Assembly (NCBI RefSeq): GCF_033958435.1
Contig: NC_134137.1
Location: 254,432,501-254,496,500 of the forward strand
DNA from: Carettochelys insculpta
Lineage: Eukaryota > Chordata > Testudines > Carettochelyidae
Length of the DNA stretch: 64,000 nucleotides
Direction of reading: 5' to 3'
This document shows positions 54,801-59,754 of the stretch, piece after piece. The position numbers and the translations under genes were made by a program. The notes beneath the pieces were generated by a model. That model was not told where the DNA came from. It did no database searches and saw only the letters and a program-made list of their open reading frames with translations. Every line of letters begins with the position of its first letter. The first letter of the stretch is position 1.

Positions 54801-55473
54801 ATCTTCTCCCACCAGACTGGCTCCTGCCTTTCAAGGCAGTGGGTTAACAATATCAACAGAAGCATCTTCACTTAAGAGCTACAGAGGAACAGGTGCAGCC
54901 TTTCCAATGCGGCATGTTCATCTAGCTGTGAGGTGGAACAACAGTTTGAGACCAGAGTTCTGTATACACAGATTTTTACATTCATAACCTTAATCAGCCT
55001 GTCAATGATTTAAGATAAGAATACTACAAGCTTTTATTAAAATCCTTCCTGAACATATTTTTATGCACAATTAACATTGTATGCAATCAATTGATTAAAT
55101 TGCTTATTCTTTGGACTTTTAAATTGCTTATTCTTTGGACTTCAAATGCCTAGCTCTCCCTTTTGGGGTGGGTATTTTGACCCTGACTTTGTCCCACGTA
55201 TCAATGATACAAACATTCATGTTGGTTTTGTTTGTTTGTTTGTCTTCTAGAAATGTCTATCTTGGACTCATTGCAGGACTGAGGTCAGGATGCTGTTTCT
55301 TATATATAAGTCTCTTGATTTTAATAATAAAACGATTCAGCTCAGAGAACAAAGAGGTGATCAATTTGAAAAGTACAGATGTACCATCTAGGAAGGGACC
55401 AACTAGTGACAGTAAAAATGAAACTTTTCCTTGTGCAAAAGGTTTGGAAGCAAAAGAAGAAACACATATGTGA
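18768..55473 (+). CDS. SLCO1A2-like: SLCO1-family organic anion transporter (OATP1), 14 coding exons, SLCO1A2-like
   Basis: OATP1 proteins are 12-TM plasma-membrane carriers for sodium-independent uptake of bile salts, steroid conjugates, thyroid hormones and other organic anions. Joining the exons at 18768-18878, 19944-20085, 20188-20320, 23959-24089, 25209-25355, 35382-35480, 36168-36395, 38394-38558, 41321-41516, 42839-43004, 46116-46297, 48871-48935, 51482-51599 and 55251-55473 gives 2106 nt, a 701-residue protein of normal family length with no internal stop. Seen: the OATP signature [11 protein letters not shown] near residues 263-273; the [12 protein letters not shown] and GSFEIGN motifs early; ten cysteines in exons 10-11 forming the Kazal-like loop between TM9 and TM10; N-glycosylation sequons EDNSS, NCS and GNSS; and a C-terminal THM that could serve as a class I PDZ ligand. 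The SLSKLK junction, SGSYM, PHFLM, IPKEG and GNSSAVLG resemble SLCO1A2 more than 1B or 1C1. The family is certain; the subfamily is inferred by eye. An upstream noncoding exon is expected because an acceptor lies at 18731-18732. Confidence 0.93.
19944..20085 (+). CDS. SLCO1A2-like: SLCO1 exon 2: TM1 and first extracellular segment
   Basis: The acceptor is TTTTCTTCAG and the donor ATAG|GTATGT. It encodes residues 38-84, starting [17 protein letters not shown] (TM1), then [12 protein letters not shown] and GLIDGSFEI, among the most conserved N-terminal OATP motifs. At 142 nt it has the usual length for this family exon. It ends in phase 1; the split Gly codon is completed by exon 3. Confidence 0.95.
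20188..20320 (+). CDS. SLCO1A2-like: SLCO1 exon 3: TM2 and TM3
   Basis: The exon is 133 nt between TCCTCAG and ACG|GTAAAT. It encodes [20 protein letters not shown] (TM2 and the conserved HRP loop), then a second hydrophobic stretch ending PHFLMGR. The intron before it is only 102 bp. Confidence 0.95.
20321..22420. other. SLCO1 intron 3, left part: no gene recognised
   Basis: Unique-looking intron DNA. A stretch near 21330-22150 has CAGG- and AGCCC-rich sequence that could be an old LTR or satellite-like repeat, but no boundaries are visible. Confidence 0.3.
22423..23765 (-). mobile_element. CR1 LINE, 5'-truncated, RT mostly open
   Basis: The minus strand reads [20 protein letters not shown] and [18 protein letters not shown] (23760-23497), then a 323-residue open frame (23480-22509) with [20 protein letters not shown] (intact catalytic FADD), [21 protein letters not shown] and a complete C-terminus. 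The tail TTATAGAATCATAGAAC is at 22423. A single break near 23490 separates the two frames, so this copy is younger than the one at 17.8 kb. It sits in SLCO1 intron 3, about 190 bp before exon 4. Confidence 0.95.
23959..24089 (+). CDS. SLCO1A2-like: SLCO1 exon 4: variable extracellular loop
   Basis: The acceptor ATTATTTTTCAG is followed by T-TAT-GAT-TAT, which completes the split Arg codon ([12 protein letters not shown]). The donor is TCTG|GTAAGC. This loop is poorly conserved across OATPs; it contains an N-glycosylation sequon (NSS) and one cysteine. Identity rests mainly on phase, position and the YxYE motif. A 1.3-kb CR1 ends about 190 bp upstream. Confidence 0.85.
24090..25208. other. 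SLCO1 intron 4: no gene or repeat recognised
   Basis: Ordinary intron sequence with normal splice ends. Confidence 0.35.
25209..25355 (+). CDS. SLCO1A2-like: SLCO1 exon 5: TM4 and [11 protein letters not shown] motif
   Basis: The exon is 147 nt between GCTTACAG and ATAG|GTAATA. It encodes [19 protein letters not shown] and then [20 protein letters not shown], closely matching the OATP1 consensus MGNxLRGIGETPIxPLGxSYxDDFAKxEN. It ends in phase 1 before a 10-kb intron. Confidence 0.95.
   Translation, partial: VVKKEQAPICGFLYSWETFCMESVKHPLCHWGFHTLMILPKKKTQRST
27313..28520 (+). pseudogene. HARBI1-like Harbinger transposase, copy 2
   Basis: Part 1 encodes [20 protein letters not shown] and [17 protein letters not shown] with stops upstream. 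An intron follows with GTAAGA at 27598 and CACGTGCAG ending at 27937, at the same protein position as the intron of the 10-kb copy. Part 2 has [15 protein letters not shown], then, after a frameshift near 27985, [20 protein letters not shown] (first catalytic Asp kept), [20 protein letters not shown], and [13 protein letters not shown] (second Asp kept). The Glu region reads [10 protein letters not shown] and then loses frame. Broken by stops and shifts; not functional. Confidence 0.88.
30390..30720 (-). pseudogene. Myb/SANT-like Harbinger protein remnant, copy 2
   Basis: From an ATG at 30720 (minus strand) the frame reads [36 protein letters not shown] and then hits stops and frameshifts. 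[20 protein letters not shown] and SCPYFEDLN appear in another frame. The [10 protein letters not shown] start and the CPYF end match the Myb/SANT-like domain of the 12-kb ORF. Convergent with the transposase pseudogene. Confidence 0.75.
31102..34612. other. SLCO1 intron 5, middle part: no gene recognised
   Basis: Contains scattered TAGGTGCCTAA-type short motifs near 32670-33190 that may be an old degenerate repeat, but no boundaries. No exon-like segment with OATP similarity was found. Confidence 0.3.
34613..34791 (-). mobile_element. tRNA-derived SINE (tortoise pol III type), minus copy
   Basis: Read on the minus strand it begins GAGATAGCTCAATAG, continues TTTAGCAGG-complement anticodon-stem-like sequence and a B-box-like GTGAATTCAATC, then a tail ending TTCTATGAGATGTGT. 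The A-box-like and B-box-like spacing fits a tRNA-Lys-type SINE head. It lies head to head with the plus copy at 34794. Confidence 0.8.
34794..35309 (+). mobile_element. tRNA-derived SINE, plus copy, split by a CR1 tail
   Basis: The head GAGCGATAACTCAGTGG (A-box-like) with GTGCATTCAATC (B-box-like) is followed by GCCATTTAGGAGTCTGGG. The SINE is then interrupted at about 34920-35233 and resumes GGTGCTTGGTCC...GACTTTCCAGTTCTATGAG, ending like the complement of the minus copy's tail. It is not a functional tRNA gene. Confidence 0.8.
34920..35233 (+). mobile_element. CR1 3' tail of the GTTCTTATG type, nested in the SINE
   Basis: GTCAACCTGTGGAACTCC translates as [14 protein letters not shown], the CR1 RT C-terminus. 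It is followed by CTAGATGGACCTTTGGTCTG, ACCCAGTATGGCCATTCTTA and TGTTCTTATG, the terminal repeat. Its insertion splits the plus SINE. Confidence 0.85.
35382..35480 (+). CDS. SLCO1A2-like: SLCO1 exon 6: TM5
   Basis: The exon is 99 nt, with acceptor TTTTCTTAAAG and donor CTTG|GTAAGA. It encodes [20 protein letters not shown] and [13 protein letters not shown], the conserved IIGPxxGFLLGSxCAxxYVDIG segment. The acceptor has AAAG rather than the commoner YAG. A SINE pair ends about 70 bp upstream. Confidence 0.95.
36168..36395 (+). CDS. SLCO1A2-like: SLCO1 exon 7: OATP signature, TM6, cytosolic loop
   Basis: The exon is 228 nt after CTTTTTTTTTCAG, with donor AAAG|GTAACA. It contains the OATP superfamily signature as [16 protein letters not shown], then [15 protein letters not shown] and a lysine- and serine-rich cytosolic loop ending [10 protein letters not shown]. 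Confidence 0.97.
37321..37647. mobile_element. Pogo-like MITE family A, copy 2
   Basis: It starts CAGGTTGACCTTCTCTAG after TA (37319-37320) and ends GAGGTACAACTTG before TA (37648-37649). The interior matches 16947-17273 throughout. Confidence 0.85.
38095..38390 (+). mobile_element. CR1 3' tail of the GTTCTTATG type, abutting SLCO1 exon 8
   Basis: GTCAACCTGTGGAATTCC ([12 protein letters not shown]) through ACCTTTGGTCTGACCCAGTC and TGGTCTTATATTC. The repeat is recognisable up to about 3 nt before exon 8, so the polypyrimidine and branch-point region of the intron lies in retrotransposon DNA. Confidence 0.85.
38394..38558 (+). CDS. SLCO1A2-like: SLCO1 exon 8: TM7 region
   Basis: The exon is 165 nt, with acceptor TTATATTCCAG and donor ATTG|GTACGT. 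It encodes [20 protein letters not shown], then [20 protein letters not shown], corresponding to DFLPxxKxLxxNP...Q(F/Y)N...KYxEQ in family members. The upstream intron ends in a CR1 3' tail that runs almost to the acceptor. Confidence 0.95.
38700..39292. mobile_element. Foldback pair of Penelope-tail-like repeats, 14-bp target duplication
   Basis: CATGGAGTGTAAAA occurs at 38686-38699 and 39293-39306, an exact 14-bp duplication. Between them two roughly 270-bp arms are near-identical in inverted orientation (left about 38735-39002, right about 39018-39292). Marks of the right arm are GACTCTGA, GACTTGTTTTTTCC, GATAAGTACTGTTGGTACTG, CATGCATCTGATGAAG, AAAGCTTATGCTCC and GGTGCCACAAGACTTC. Only the left arm retains the outer GAGGTAGCCATGTTAGTCTG end. 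Confidence 0.85.
39518..40222. mobile_element. Harbinger-like MITE, TTG target duplication, 7-bp tandem repeat
   Basis: It starts GGGTGCGTCTACACTAGC, ends GCTAGTGTAGACATAGCC and is flanked by TTG at 39515-39517 and 40223-40225. TTCAACG is repeated five times in tandem at about 39682-39716, followed by TTGAAGTAG, making a local palindrome. The interior (39780-40130) is GC-rich without recognisable protein. 705 bp. Confidence 0.88.
40509..40944. mobile_element. Giant palindromic (foldback) Harbinger-like MITE, CAG target duplication
   Basis: The left end GGCTATGTCTACACGTGCCC and the right end GGGCACGTGTAGACACAGCC are flanked by CAG (40506-40508 and 40945-40947). Practically the whole 436 bp is one inverted repeat centred near 40727 (CATGAGCTCATTGG). 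Paired motifs in both arms are AACTTCGAAATGGCCATG, GAAGCGCTGAA, TTAGCATGCGGGCGGCAG, GGAGCCCCGTCTGGACGCG mirrored, and CCCCTTATTCC mirrored. It lies in SLCO1 intron 8. Confidence 0.95.
41321..41516 (+). CDS. SLCO1A2-like: SLCO1 exon 9: TM8 and TM9
   Basis: The exon is 196 nt, with acceptor TTGTCTTGCAG and donor CCTGG|GTTTGT. It encodes [20 protein letters not shown] (the GMFLGGxIxKKFKL motif) and a hydrophobic segment ending in [12 protein letters not shown]. The donor GTTTGT is weaker than the others, but it is the only one in phase with exon 10 and gives the standard exon length. Confidence 0.9.
41708..42042. mobile_element. Pogo-like MITE family B, copy 1
   Basis: It starts CAGTAAACTCTTTCGTATCC after TA and ends GATATGAAAGAGTTTACTG before TA (42043-42044). 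The inverted termini are about 20 bp. The interior is AT-rich. The same family, in the opposite orientation, is at 50201-50515. Confidence 0.88.
42839..43004 (+). CDS. SLCO1A2-like: SLCO1 exon 10: Kazal-like extracellular loop
   Basis: The exon is 166 nt, with acceptor TTTCTCCAG and donor AGG|GTAAGT. It encodes [20 protein letters not shown], then [16 protein letters not shown]. The C-x3-C-x-C...PVCG-NGITY...C-x3-C spacing is the OATP Kazal-like domain. It ends in phase 0. Confidence 0.96.
43040..43255 (+). pseudogene. LINE (RTE-like) RT C-terminal tail
   Basis: The + strand in one frame reads [40 protein letters not shown] and QASDTNGR, a pattern typical of LINE ORF2 C-termini, followed by GTTGTTGTTGATGATGATG, a trinucleotide tail like that of RTE-type LINEs. 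The family is inferred. It begins only about 40 bp after SLCO1 exon 10. Confidence 0.55.
43425..44077. mobile_element. Foldback MITE with nested Penelope-tail repeat, TTT duplication
   Basis: The left terminus GGCTGCATCTACACTTGC and the reverse complement of the right terminus GACTGTGTCTACACTTGC share about 90 bp (CATTCCTCTTTTGAAAGAGG, CATGCAAATGAGGGAAATT and GCAAATGAGGTGCA in both). It is flanked by TTT (43422-43424 and 44078-44080). The CTTTTGAAAG motif looks like CTTTCGAAAG after CpG decay. Confidence 0.85.
43575..43841 (+). mobile_element. Penelope-tail-like repeat, single unit, nested in the MITE
   Basis: It begins ATTGGACTCTGACAAAGG and ends GCCACAAGACTTCTTGTTG. It is colinear with the right arm of 38700-39292 and begins at the same point where the two arms of that copy join. 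Confidence 0.85.
44225..44540. mobile_element. Pogo-like MITE family A, copy 3
   Basis: Starts near GAGCTTGAAATTCCCTAG and ends GAGAGGCTCAACCTG. The interior (AACAAACTTTATGGGATAAT, CATTCGGCTAACTAGAGTC) matches the other two copies. More diverged ends; the right flank is CA, not TA. Confidence 0.75.
45755..46039 (-). pseudogene. Fragment with one C2H2-like motif, origin unknown
   Basis: The minus-strand frame contains [18 protein letters not shown] followed by WAH, giving C-x2-C-x12-H-x3-H. A lone finger of this kind is often seen near the C-terminus of LINE ORF2 proteins, so a decayed LINE end is more likely than a host zinc-finger gene. It ends about 75 bp before SLCO1 exon 11. Confidence 0.3.
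46116..46297 (+). CDS. SLCO1A2-like: SLCO1 exon 11: end of Kazal-like loop and TM10
   Basis: The exon is 182 nt, with acceptor CTCTTTCAG and donor TTCAG|GTAAAG. It begins [16 protein letters not shown], continues [10 protein letters not shown] and ENCSR, then a hydrophobic stretch [20 protein letters not shown]. The VFxNCSC and GNSSAVLG motifs match SLCO1A2 best. Confidence 0.96.
46840..46985. mobile_element. Probable MITE fragment with TAAGTCAACTG motifs
   Basis: TAAGTCAACTGTAGG, CTAGAACTGACTTACC and AGCGGTTGACTG form short inverted repeats resembling subterminal motifs of the Harbinger-like group. No clear ends. Confidence 0.35.
47020..47700. repeat. G-rich interspersed repeat, unclassified
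   Basis: Starts near GGGTTGCCAACCCC, with long G-rich blocks (GGGGGCGGGG, GGGCTGGGGC, GGGGCATGGAAGGGGATG). It resembles G-rich repeat blocks common in turtle genomes, but family and ends are not determined. G-quadruplex potential on the + strand. Confidence 0.4.
48381..48600. mobile_element. Probable Harbinger-like MITE remnant
   Basis: AAGGCTTTGTCTACGCTTGC at the left and GTAGTGTGGATGTGGCTG at the right are complements of the GGCTTTGTCTACRC type. TGACAAAAACTTTT and TTTTTGTCATTC are mirrored inside. Confidence 0.5.
48871..48935 (+). CDS. SLCO1A2-like: SLCO1 exon 12
   Basis: A 65-nt exon between TGCTTTTCAG and CTAG|GTAATC, encoding [20 protein letters not shown]. It fits the conserved PExKSxAxGxxxxxxRxLxG helix. 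Its length is the usual one for this family exon. Confidence 0.93.
49926..50168. mobile_element. Probable Harbinger-like MITE
   Basis: Begins GGTATGTCTACACTACAAAG and ends near TTGCAGTGTGCGCATAATC, the decayed complement of the same terminus. No coding capacity. Confidence 0.5.
50201..50515. mobile_element. Pogo-like MITE family B, copy 2
   Basis: Starts CAGTAAACGCTTTCATATCC and ends CATGAAAGAGTTTACTG, followed by TA. It is the reverse orientation of 41708-42042 with the same internal motifs. Confidence 0.88.
50521..50722. mobile_element. 202-bp terminal-inverted-repeat element, ATGT duplication, unclassified
   Basis: The left end TGTGGCAGACCCTTACCTGG continues AAGATGCTGGAGCCAGAAG; the reverse complement of the right end reads TGTGGCAGACCCTCACCTGG and then AAGATGCCAGATCCAGAAG. 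It is flanked by ATGT at 50517-50520 and 50723-50726. It directly adjoins the pogo-like MITE at 50515. Confidence 0.78.
50887..50911. repeat. Poly(T) tract, 25 nt
   Basis: Uninterrupted T run in SLCO1 intron 12; it may be the poly(A) tail of an old minus-strand retrocopy, but no body is recognised. Confidence 0.8.
51482..51599 (+). CDS. SLCO1A2-like: SLCO1 exon 13: TM11 start
   Basis: The exon is 118 nt after TTTTCTTTGCAG, with donor TTCAG|GTGAGA. It encodes [20 protein letters not shown] and then [19 protein letters not shown]. The G-x-PAPIYFGxLxDxTCxxWG-xxxCGxxGxCRxYD pattern is diagnostic for OATPs. Confidence 0.97.
52195..52275 (+). repeat. Penelope-tail-like short repeat
   Basis: GAAGTGGGTCTGTTCCATGA, AAGCTCATCACCGAATAAAT and TTTTGTTAGTTTTTAAAGTG match the 3' tail of the Penelope-like element at 59225-59330. 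Confidence 0.65.
52805..52905 (-). repeat. Penelope-tail-like short repeat
   Basis: AGTCCTGTGGCACCTTATAG and ACTGACAGATATTTTGGAAC match the minus orientation of the family; GCCTCATCAGGTGCAC is its ATGCATCTGATG-type end. Confidence 0.65.
53038..53222. repeat. Second head-to-head pair of Penelope-tail-like repeats
   Basis: The left part (53040-53155) is a minus unit (GTAGCCGTGCAGTCTG, CACCTTAAAGACTAAC, GACCCACTTTTT). The right part (53156-53222) is a plus unit (CCGAAAGCTCC, GTTAGCCTTTAAGATGCTCC, GGACTGCTTGTTC). They join at a short spacer. Confidence 0.65.
54155..54290 (+). repeat. Penelope-tail-like short repeat
   Basis: GTGGGTCTGTTCCACAAAAG, TTCATCACCTAATATATTG and CAGACTATCATGGCTATCTC follow the order seen at the end of the 58-59 kb Penelope-like element. 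Confidence 0.7.
54409..54743 (-). mobile_element. MITE, same family as 2564-2826
   Basis: The ends AGGCTTGTCTACCCTGGG and GCAGTGTAGATGTAGCC are imperfect complements of the GGCTACATCTACACTGC type. Flanking TGA on the right and TGA overlapping on the left suggest a 3-bp duplication. The interior is colinear with the reverse complement of 2564-2826. Confidence 0.65.
55251..55473 (+). CDS. SLCO1A2-like: SLCO1 exon 14: TM12, cytosolic tail, stop TGA
   Basis: The acceptor TGTCTTCTAG completes AG|A (Arg), followed by [16 protein letters not shown], a hydrophobic TM12, [12 protein letters not shown] and a polar tail ending KEETHM. Stop TGA is at 55471-55473. The NVYLGL...LR motif matches the last exon of SLCO1A members. 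Confidence 0.95.
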
Positions 55474-55981
55474 AGAGGACAACAGGTATTTTCTGACTCG
55501 GAATATTCAGCCATGGGGTTTACAAGCACTACATGGGACTAAATATGGAAATCTACAACTTTTTGGAATTTTAATGAAAATTTCTTGAGTTTTAAACCTT
55601 CACATCCTCCAAAAAGCAGGAAAAATTGTACTTCTATTTGTGCGCTTTTAATCAATTGTAAGACTGGTTGAAATGTTTCCAAATTCAGAATTTTGATGAA
55701 AAACAGGTGGGAAATTTAAAATACATAAATTCACAATTCTTCCCTGTTCTTCAACCTGATCTATTTAAGTTCTTGCCTTGTGTCTGATCCAGTGATCCTT
55801 ATTAGATCAAATAATCCTTATATACTCAATCGGTTTTGCTCAGTGCAAAGGGTACATTCACATGCACAAAGATTACTAACATGAATAAGTGTTGTAGGGT
55901 TGGGCCCTCAGTTGTCATTCAGGCAAAATCTACCTTGACCTTAATGGGCTTTTAGTTGCTTAAACATGACAAAACTAGTCT

Positions 55982-56925
55982 GAGTATGTCTACGCTTGGG
56001 AATAAAGTCAAATTTATTAAAGTCACATTTTTAACACTAGATTTTATATAGTCGAAGTTGAGCGTCCGCACTTGCTCACAAAGCCAACTTGGTGTGTCCC
56101 CAAGTAAATTGCCTACGTTTGACTGTGGCAGAAGTGCATTGTGGGCACCTATCCCACAGCTCCTGCAGCCCCTTTGCATTTTGGGTTTCTGTGCCGGTGT
56201 CTTGTCAGAAAAAAAGTTGCTGCAAGTGTTTCTGGGTGTCTGATGTCATCATCTCAGAGTGCATTTCTCACTTCCTGCTTCCCACTGAAAAAAACAGGCC
56301 AGGGAATTTTCATGCACCTTTTACATTGCCTGCCACATGCCATTACAAAGTACAACATGGATCCACAGACGCTGCATTCTTTTGTGGAGTGTTTCCTGAT
56401 GGTTTCCTATACTGCGCTGCAGTATCTTCTAAATGTAATGAGCCTGGAGGAGGAGGGCCTTGAGGTGGGGATCAGGGGTGACATTTCCACATGTCAACAG
56501 TGGGAGAGCAGGCACATGGATTTGGTGGCAGAACTGGATGCACTGTACACCATGGAGTATAGGTTCTGGTCCCACTAAACCAGCTCAAACTGATAGGACC
56601 ACATCATTTTGCAGCAAGGGATGATCAGCAGTGGGTGCAAAAACTCTGCACGAGTAAGGCCACTTTCATGGAACTTTGTGAGTTGCTTTCCTCAGCGCTG
56701 AAGTGCCGCAATACCAGAAGGAGACCTGCTTTGAGAGTTCACAAGCGTGTGGCAATTGCTCTGTGGAAGATGGCAATGCCAGACAGCTACCAGTCTGTGG
56801 GAAATCAATTTGGAGTGGGTAATTCTACTGTGGGGGGCTGTTGTCATCCAGGTAGCCAAGGTGATCACTAACCTTCTCCTGTGAAAGACAGTGACTCTGG
56901 GGAACATGCAGGACATAGTGGACAA
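55982..56925 (+). pseudogene. Third Harbinger-like element fragment with transposase N-terminus
   Basis: Begins GAGTATGTCTACGCTTGG. After a degenerate N-terminal region (56141-56578) and a frameshift, 56635-56871 encodes STSKATFMELCELLSSA-like sequence, HKRVAIALWKMAMPDSYQSV and GNQFGVGNSTVG, the helix-turn-helix part of HARBI1-type transposases and close to the 10-kb and 27.5-kb copies. The DDE domain and the right end are missing. It lies about 0.5 kb after the SLCO1 stop codon. Confidence 0.85.
56001..56006 (+). promoter_or_regulatory. Candidate poly(A) signal AATAAA for SLCO1, inside transposon DNA
   Basis: No AATAAA or ATTAAA is visible between the stop codon and this site, which lies about 530 bp downstream and inside the 5' end of a Harbinger-like fragment. 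Use of this site is an inference. Another AATAAA is near 57311. Confidence 0.25.
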
Positions 56926-57030
56926 TTAGTCTGTAGCATCACAAATAACAAGCCACCCTGCAGCAACTTAAAGACTAACAAATTTATTAGGTCATGACCT
57001 TTTGTGGGTAAGACACATTTCTTCAGATTT
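56917..57030 (-). repeat. Penelope-tail-like short repeat
   Basis: ATTAGTCTGTAGCATCACAA, AACTTAAAGACTAACAAATT and TTATTAGGTCATGACCTTTT match the family in minus orientation. It truncates the Harbinger fragment on the right. Confidence 0.65.
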
Positions 57031-58067
57031 TATACAGCGCTATTTCAGAATTTGGCTCAAACATTACCCAGCCTAAACAGACCGCAGAAGTGTGACTATA
57101 CTGTAGTTTTCAAGTACCTCTCAGTATTGAATCAAACCTTTGTCATGATTATTATAATTATTGTGATCCAATGTAATGAGGTGGTACAAATTGGAGTCAC
57201 ATTTTTTTATGTTTTAAATTCTTTCAGAATTTTTTCACTATAAGTTTGTACTAACTGGAAGACGGAACTATATGTATTCGTCATCCCCCAGAAAGTACCA
57301 AGAAAGGCCATTAAATAAAGTGCTAAAAGCTCTCAAACAGAGCTTTGGTGACATGACAGAGAAGAGAGATCCTTAATAACAAATGCATCTATCATTTATC
57401 AATAAAATACCTCTTTTACAAAAGCATCAATACGTGAAGTATGATGTTGCCCTGACAAAACCTTCTCTGTGGCTTTTTGAAGGGAATGAATATTACTAAT
57501 AAGAGCAGTCAAGATAATTCGTCAAGGCTATGGCAGCTTGCTGTGTCATATGCTTAGGAAATGTCTGCACTCCAGAACCTTTGGTGACTTAGCAATGCTG
57601 ACAGAGCCCCCTATTGGAGATGGAGTGTAGGCAGACAGCAGTTCTACTGGCATAGCAAGGGCGCCTCCTCAAACAACGTCAGGTTCTATTTTGCTGAAGA
57701 TGAATCAGTGTTAGGCCCGGAGGGAGGCTTGGGTCAGAACAGGAGATCCAAGAGCAAATCTGAAGATTTAGCTATTCACATGTCCTGATCACCATGCGCT
57801 ATATCTACCAGGAATTTTTTAAAAACTAATGCAGCTCTGGAGACAATGAGCCAAAAATAGTTCCTACAGTACTAGAGGTATGAGCCACTCTGGTAGAACT
57901 CCTGCCACAGAGCCAAATACAAATCTTTGACAGTTCTACTTCATATGTGAAACATGGTTTCCATCTCTGGCTCTTCACAGCATGAATCTGTTCACACTAC
58001 GCATATTCTGCTTGGTTGCATTGCAGGTGTCAAAAAGTTTGCTTGGATAATGCAACTCTCAGCCTCT
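57031..58067. other. No gene recognised
   Basis: A possible MITE remnant lies near 57556-57665 (AAATGTCTGCACTCC at the left), but its right end is not convincing. AATAAA occurs near 57311. Confidence 0.3.
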
Positions 58068-59370
58068 AGAATAATTCCACAGAGACTTTAACAATCTGCA
58101 CCCCACCATCAACTTCAGCCTTGACCACTCCACACGAGAGATAGATTTCCTGGACCCTACAGTACAAATCACTGATGGCCTGATCAATACCACACTCTAC
58201 TAGAAACCTGCTGACTGCTACATTTACCTATATGCTTCTAGCTTCCGTCCTGCACACACCACACAATCCATCATTTACAATCAAGCCCTGAGATACAATC
58301 GCATTTGCTCTGACCTACAGACAGAGACCGAAAACTGCAAGATCTCTACCAAACATTCATAAACCTGAATTACCCACTGGGAGAAGTGAAAAAAATCAAC
58401 AGGGCCCGATGAATACCCAGCAACCAACTAGTCCAAGATAGGCTCAAAAAGCCAGTAACACAACAGCACTCATCATTACCTACAGCCCCCAACTCCAACC
58501 ACTCCAGTGCATCATTAAAGACCTAAAACCTATCCTAAATCAGGATGCCACATTCCAGAAGGCCCTAGGTAACAGGCCTGTTCTCTCCTATAGACAACCT
58601 CCCAACCTTATGAGGATTCTTGCTAGTAACCACAGACAACACCACAGTAATACTGATCTTGGAACTTTTCCTTGCAACAAGCCCCTTTGCCAACTTTGTC
58701 CGTATATATCTATTCTGGAGATACCATCATTGGACCTGACCCCATTAATTAGAGAATCAAGGGGCACATTCTCCTGTTCCTCAGCTAACATCATATATGC
58801 CATCATGTGCCAACAATGCCCACACATTTTGTATATAGGAGAGACTGCAAACACTCTTTGCCAAAGAATGAACAGATGTAGACCAGACATCAAAAATCTC
58901 CAATACACAAACCTGTCAGCTAGCACTTTAATGGAGTGGGCTAGTCTGTTAAAAACCTGAGAGTTTGTGTTCTACTGAAAAGGGACTTTAGCAACCATCT
59001 ACAGAGAGAATGTTCAGAACGAACATTCATGTTCAAATTTGACACATTAACATGTAGTTTGAACAGGGACAGCAATTACCTGACCCATTATAAGGAGGAC
59101 TCTTTCACATACTTTGCTGTTTGACCTAACACTTACTCCCCCCACCCACTCACCCCCCCGCTTCTATCTGATTTACCAGCCTTGATAACAATTTTTGGAC
59201 ATCTGTGCTTTACATATTGAGTCTGTTCTGGTAAGGCTATAGATATGAAGAAGTGGGTCTGTACATGAAAGCTCATCACCTACTAAATATTTTGTTAGTC
59301 ATTAAAGTACTACATGACTGCTTTTTTGTTTTGATAGAATACAGACTAACACAGCTACCTCTCTGTTACT
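58068..59370 (+). mobile_element. Penelope-like retroelement fragment with GIY-YIG domain
   Basis: 58080-58330 encodes, with one stop, TREIDFLDPTVQITDGLINT and FRPAHTTQSIIYNQALRYNR, the conserved end of the Penelope-like RT region. After several frame breaks comes a GIY-YIG endonuclease ORF (58610-58960), a noncoding 3' part, and a tail (59225-59370) with GTGGGTCTGTACATGAAAGC, TTTTGTTAGTCATTAAAGT and CAGACTAACACAGCTACC. The RT core is missing. Confidence 0.85.
58610..58960 (+). pseudogene. GIY-YIG endonuclease domain of the Penelope-like element
   Basis: A 116-residue open frame. CNKPLCQLC is the cysteine-containing linker. RGTFSCSSANIIYAIMCQQC and then PHILYIGETANTLCQRMNR make up the GIY-YIG core (IIY...LYIG; Arg in QRMNR). 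The residue after N-R is Cys where His is usual (MNRCR), probably damaging. In Penelope-like elements this nuclease cuts target DNA for insertion. There is no complete RT upstream, so it is inactive as an element. Confidence 0.85.
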
Positions 59371-59754
59371 ATGGAATCCTGCCCACAAGATTTTATCTGA
59401 ACAGAATTGTCACTTACTTTAGGGAATCTGACTTCATTGAGGTTGCACTCCTAACATTATTGACTTTTAAACTAAACCACAGCTACTCTGGCCAAATGAC
59501 AGCAATCACTGAATGACCCAGCTCATTGTGTCAATTCTGTTAAAATTCTCCATTAGCTACGTAGCCGCACACGTTAACCTGCTCCCTTTACACAATCTGT
59601 ACAAATAACGATTCAAGGGGTTTTTTTTCTTTCTGAATAATATCCTTGTAACAAGTCCAGAGACCCCCAGCCCCTTGGCCTAGGGCGGGCGGCAGCAAAG
59701 GGGTTAGAGCACCAGCCCGTACTCAGTTCGGGTGGTCAGCGGCTCACCGCTACA

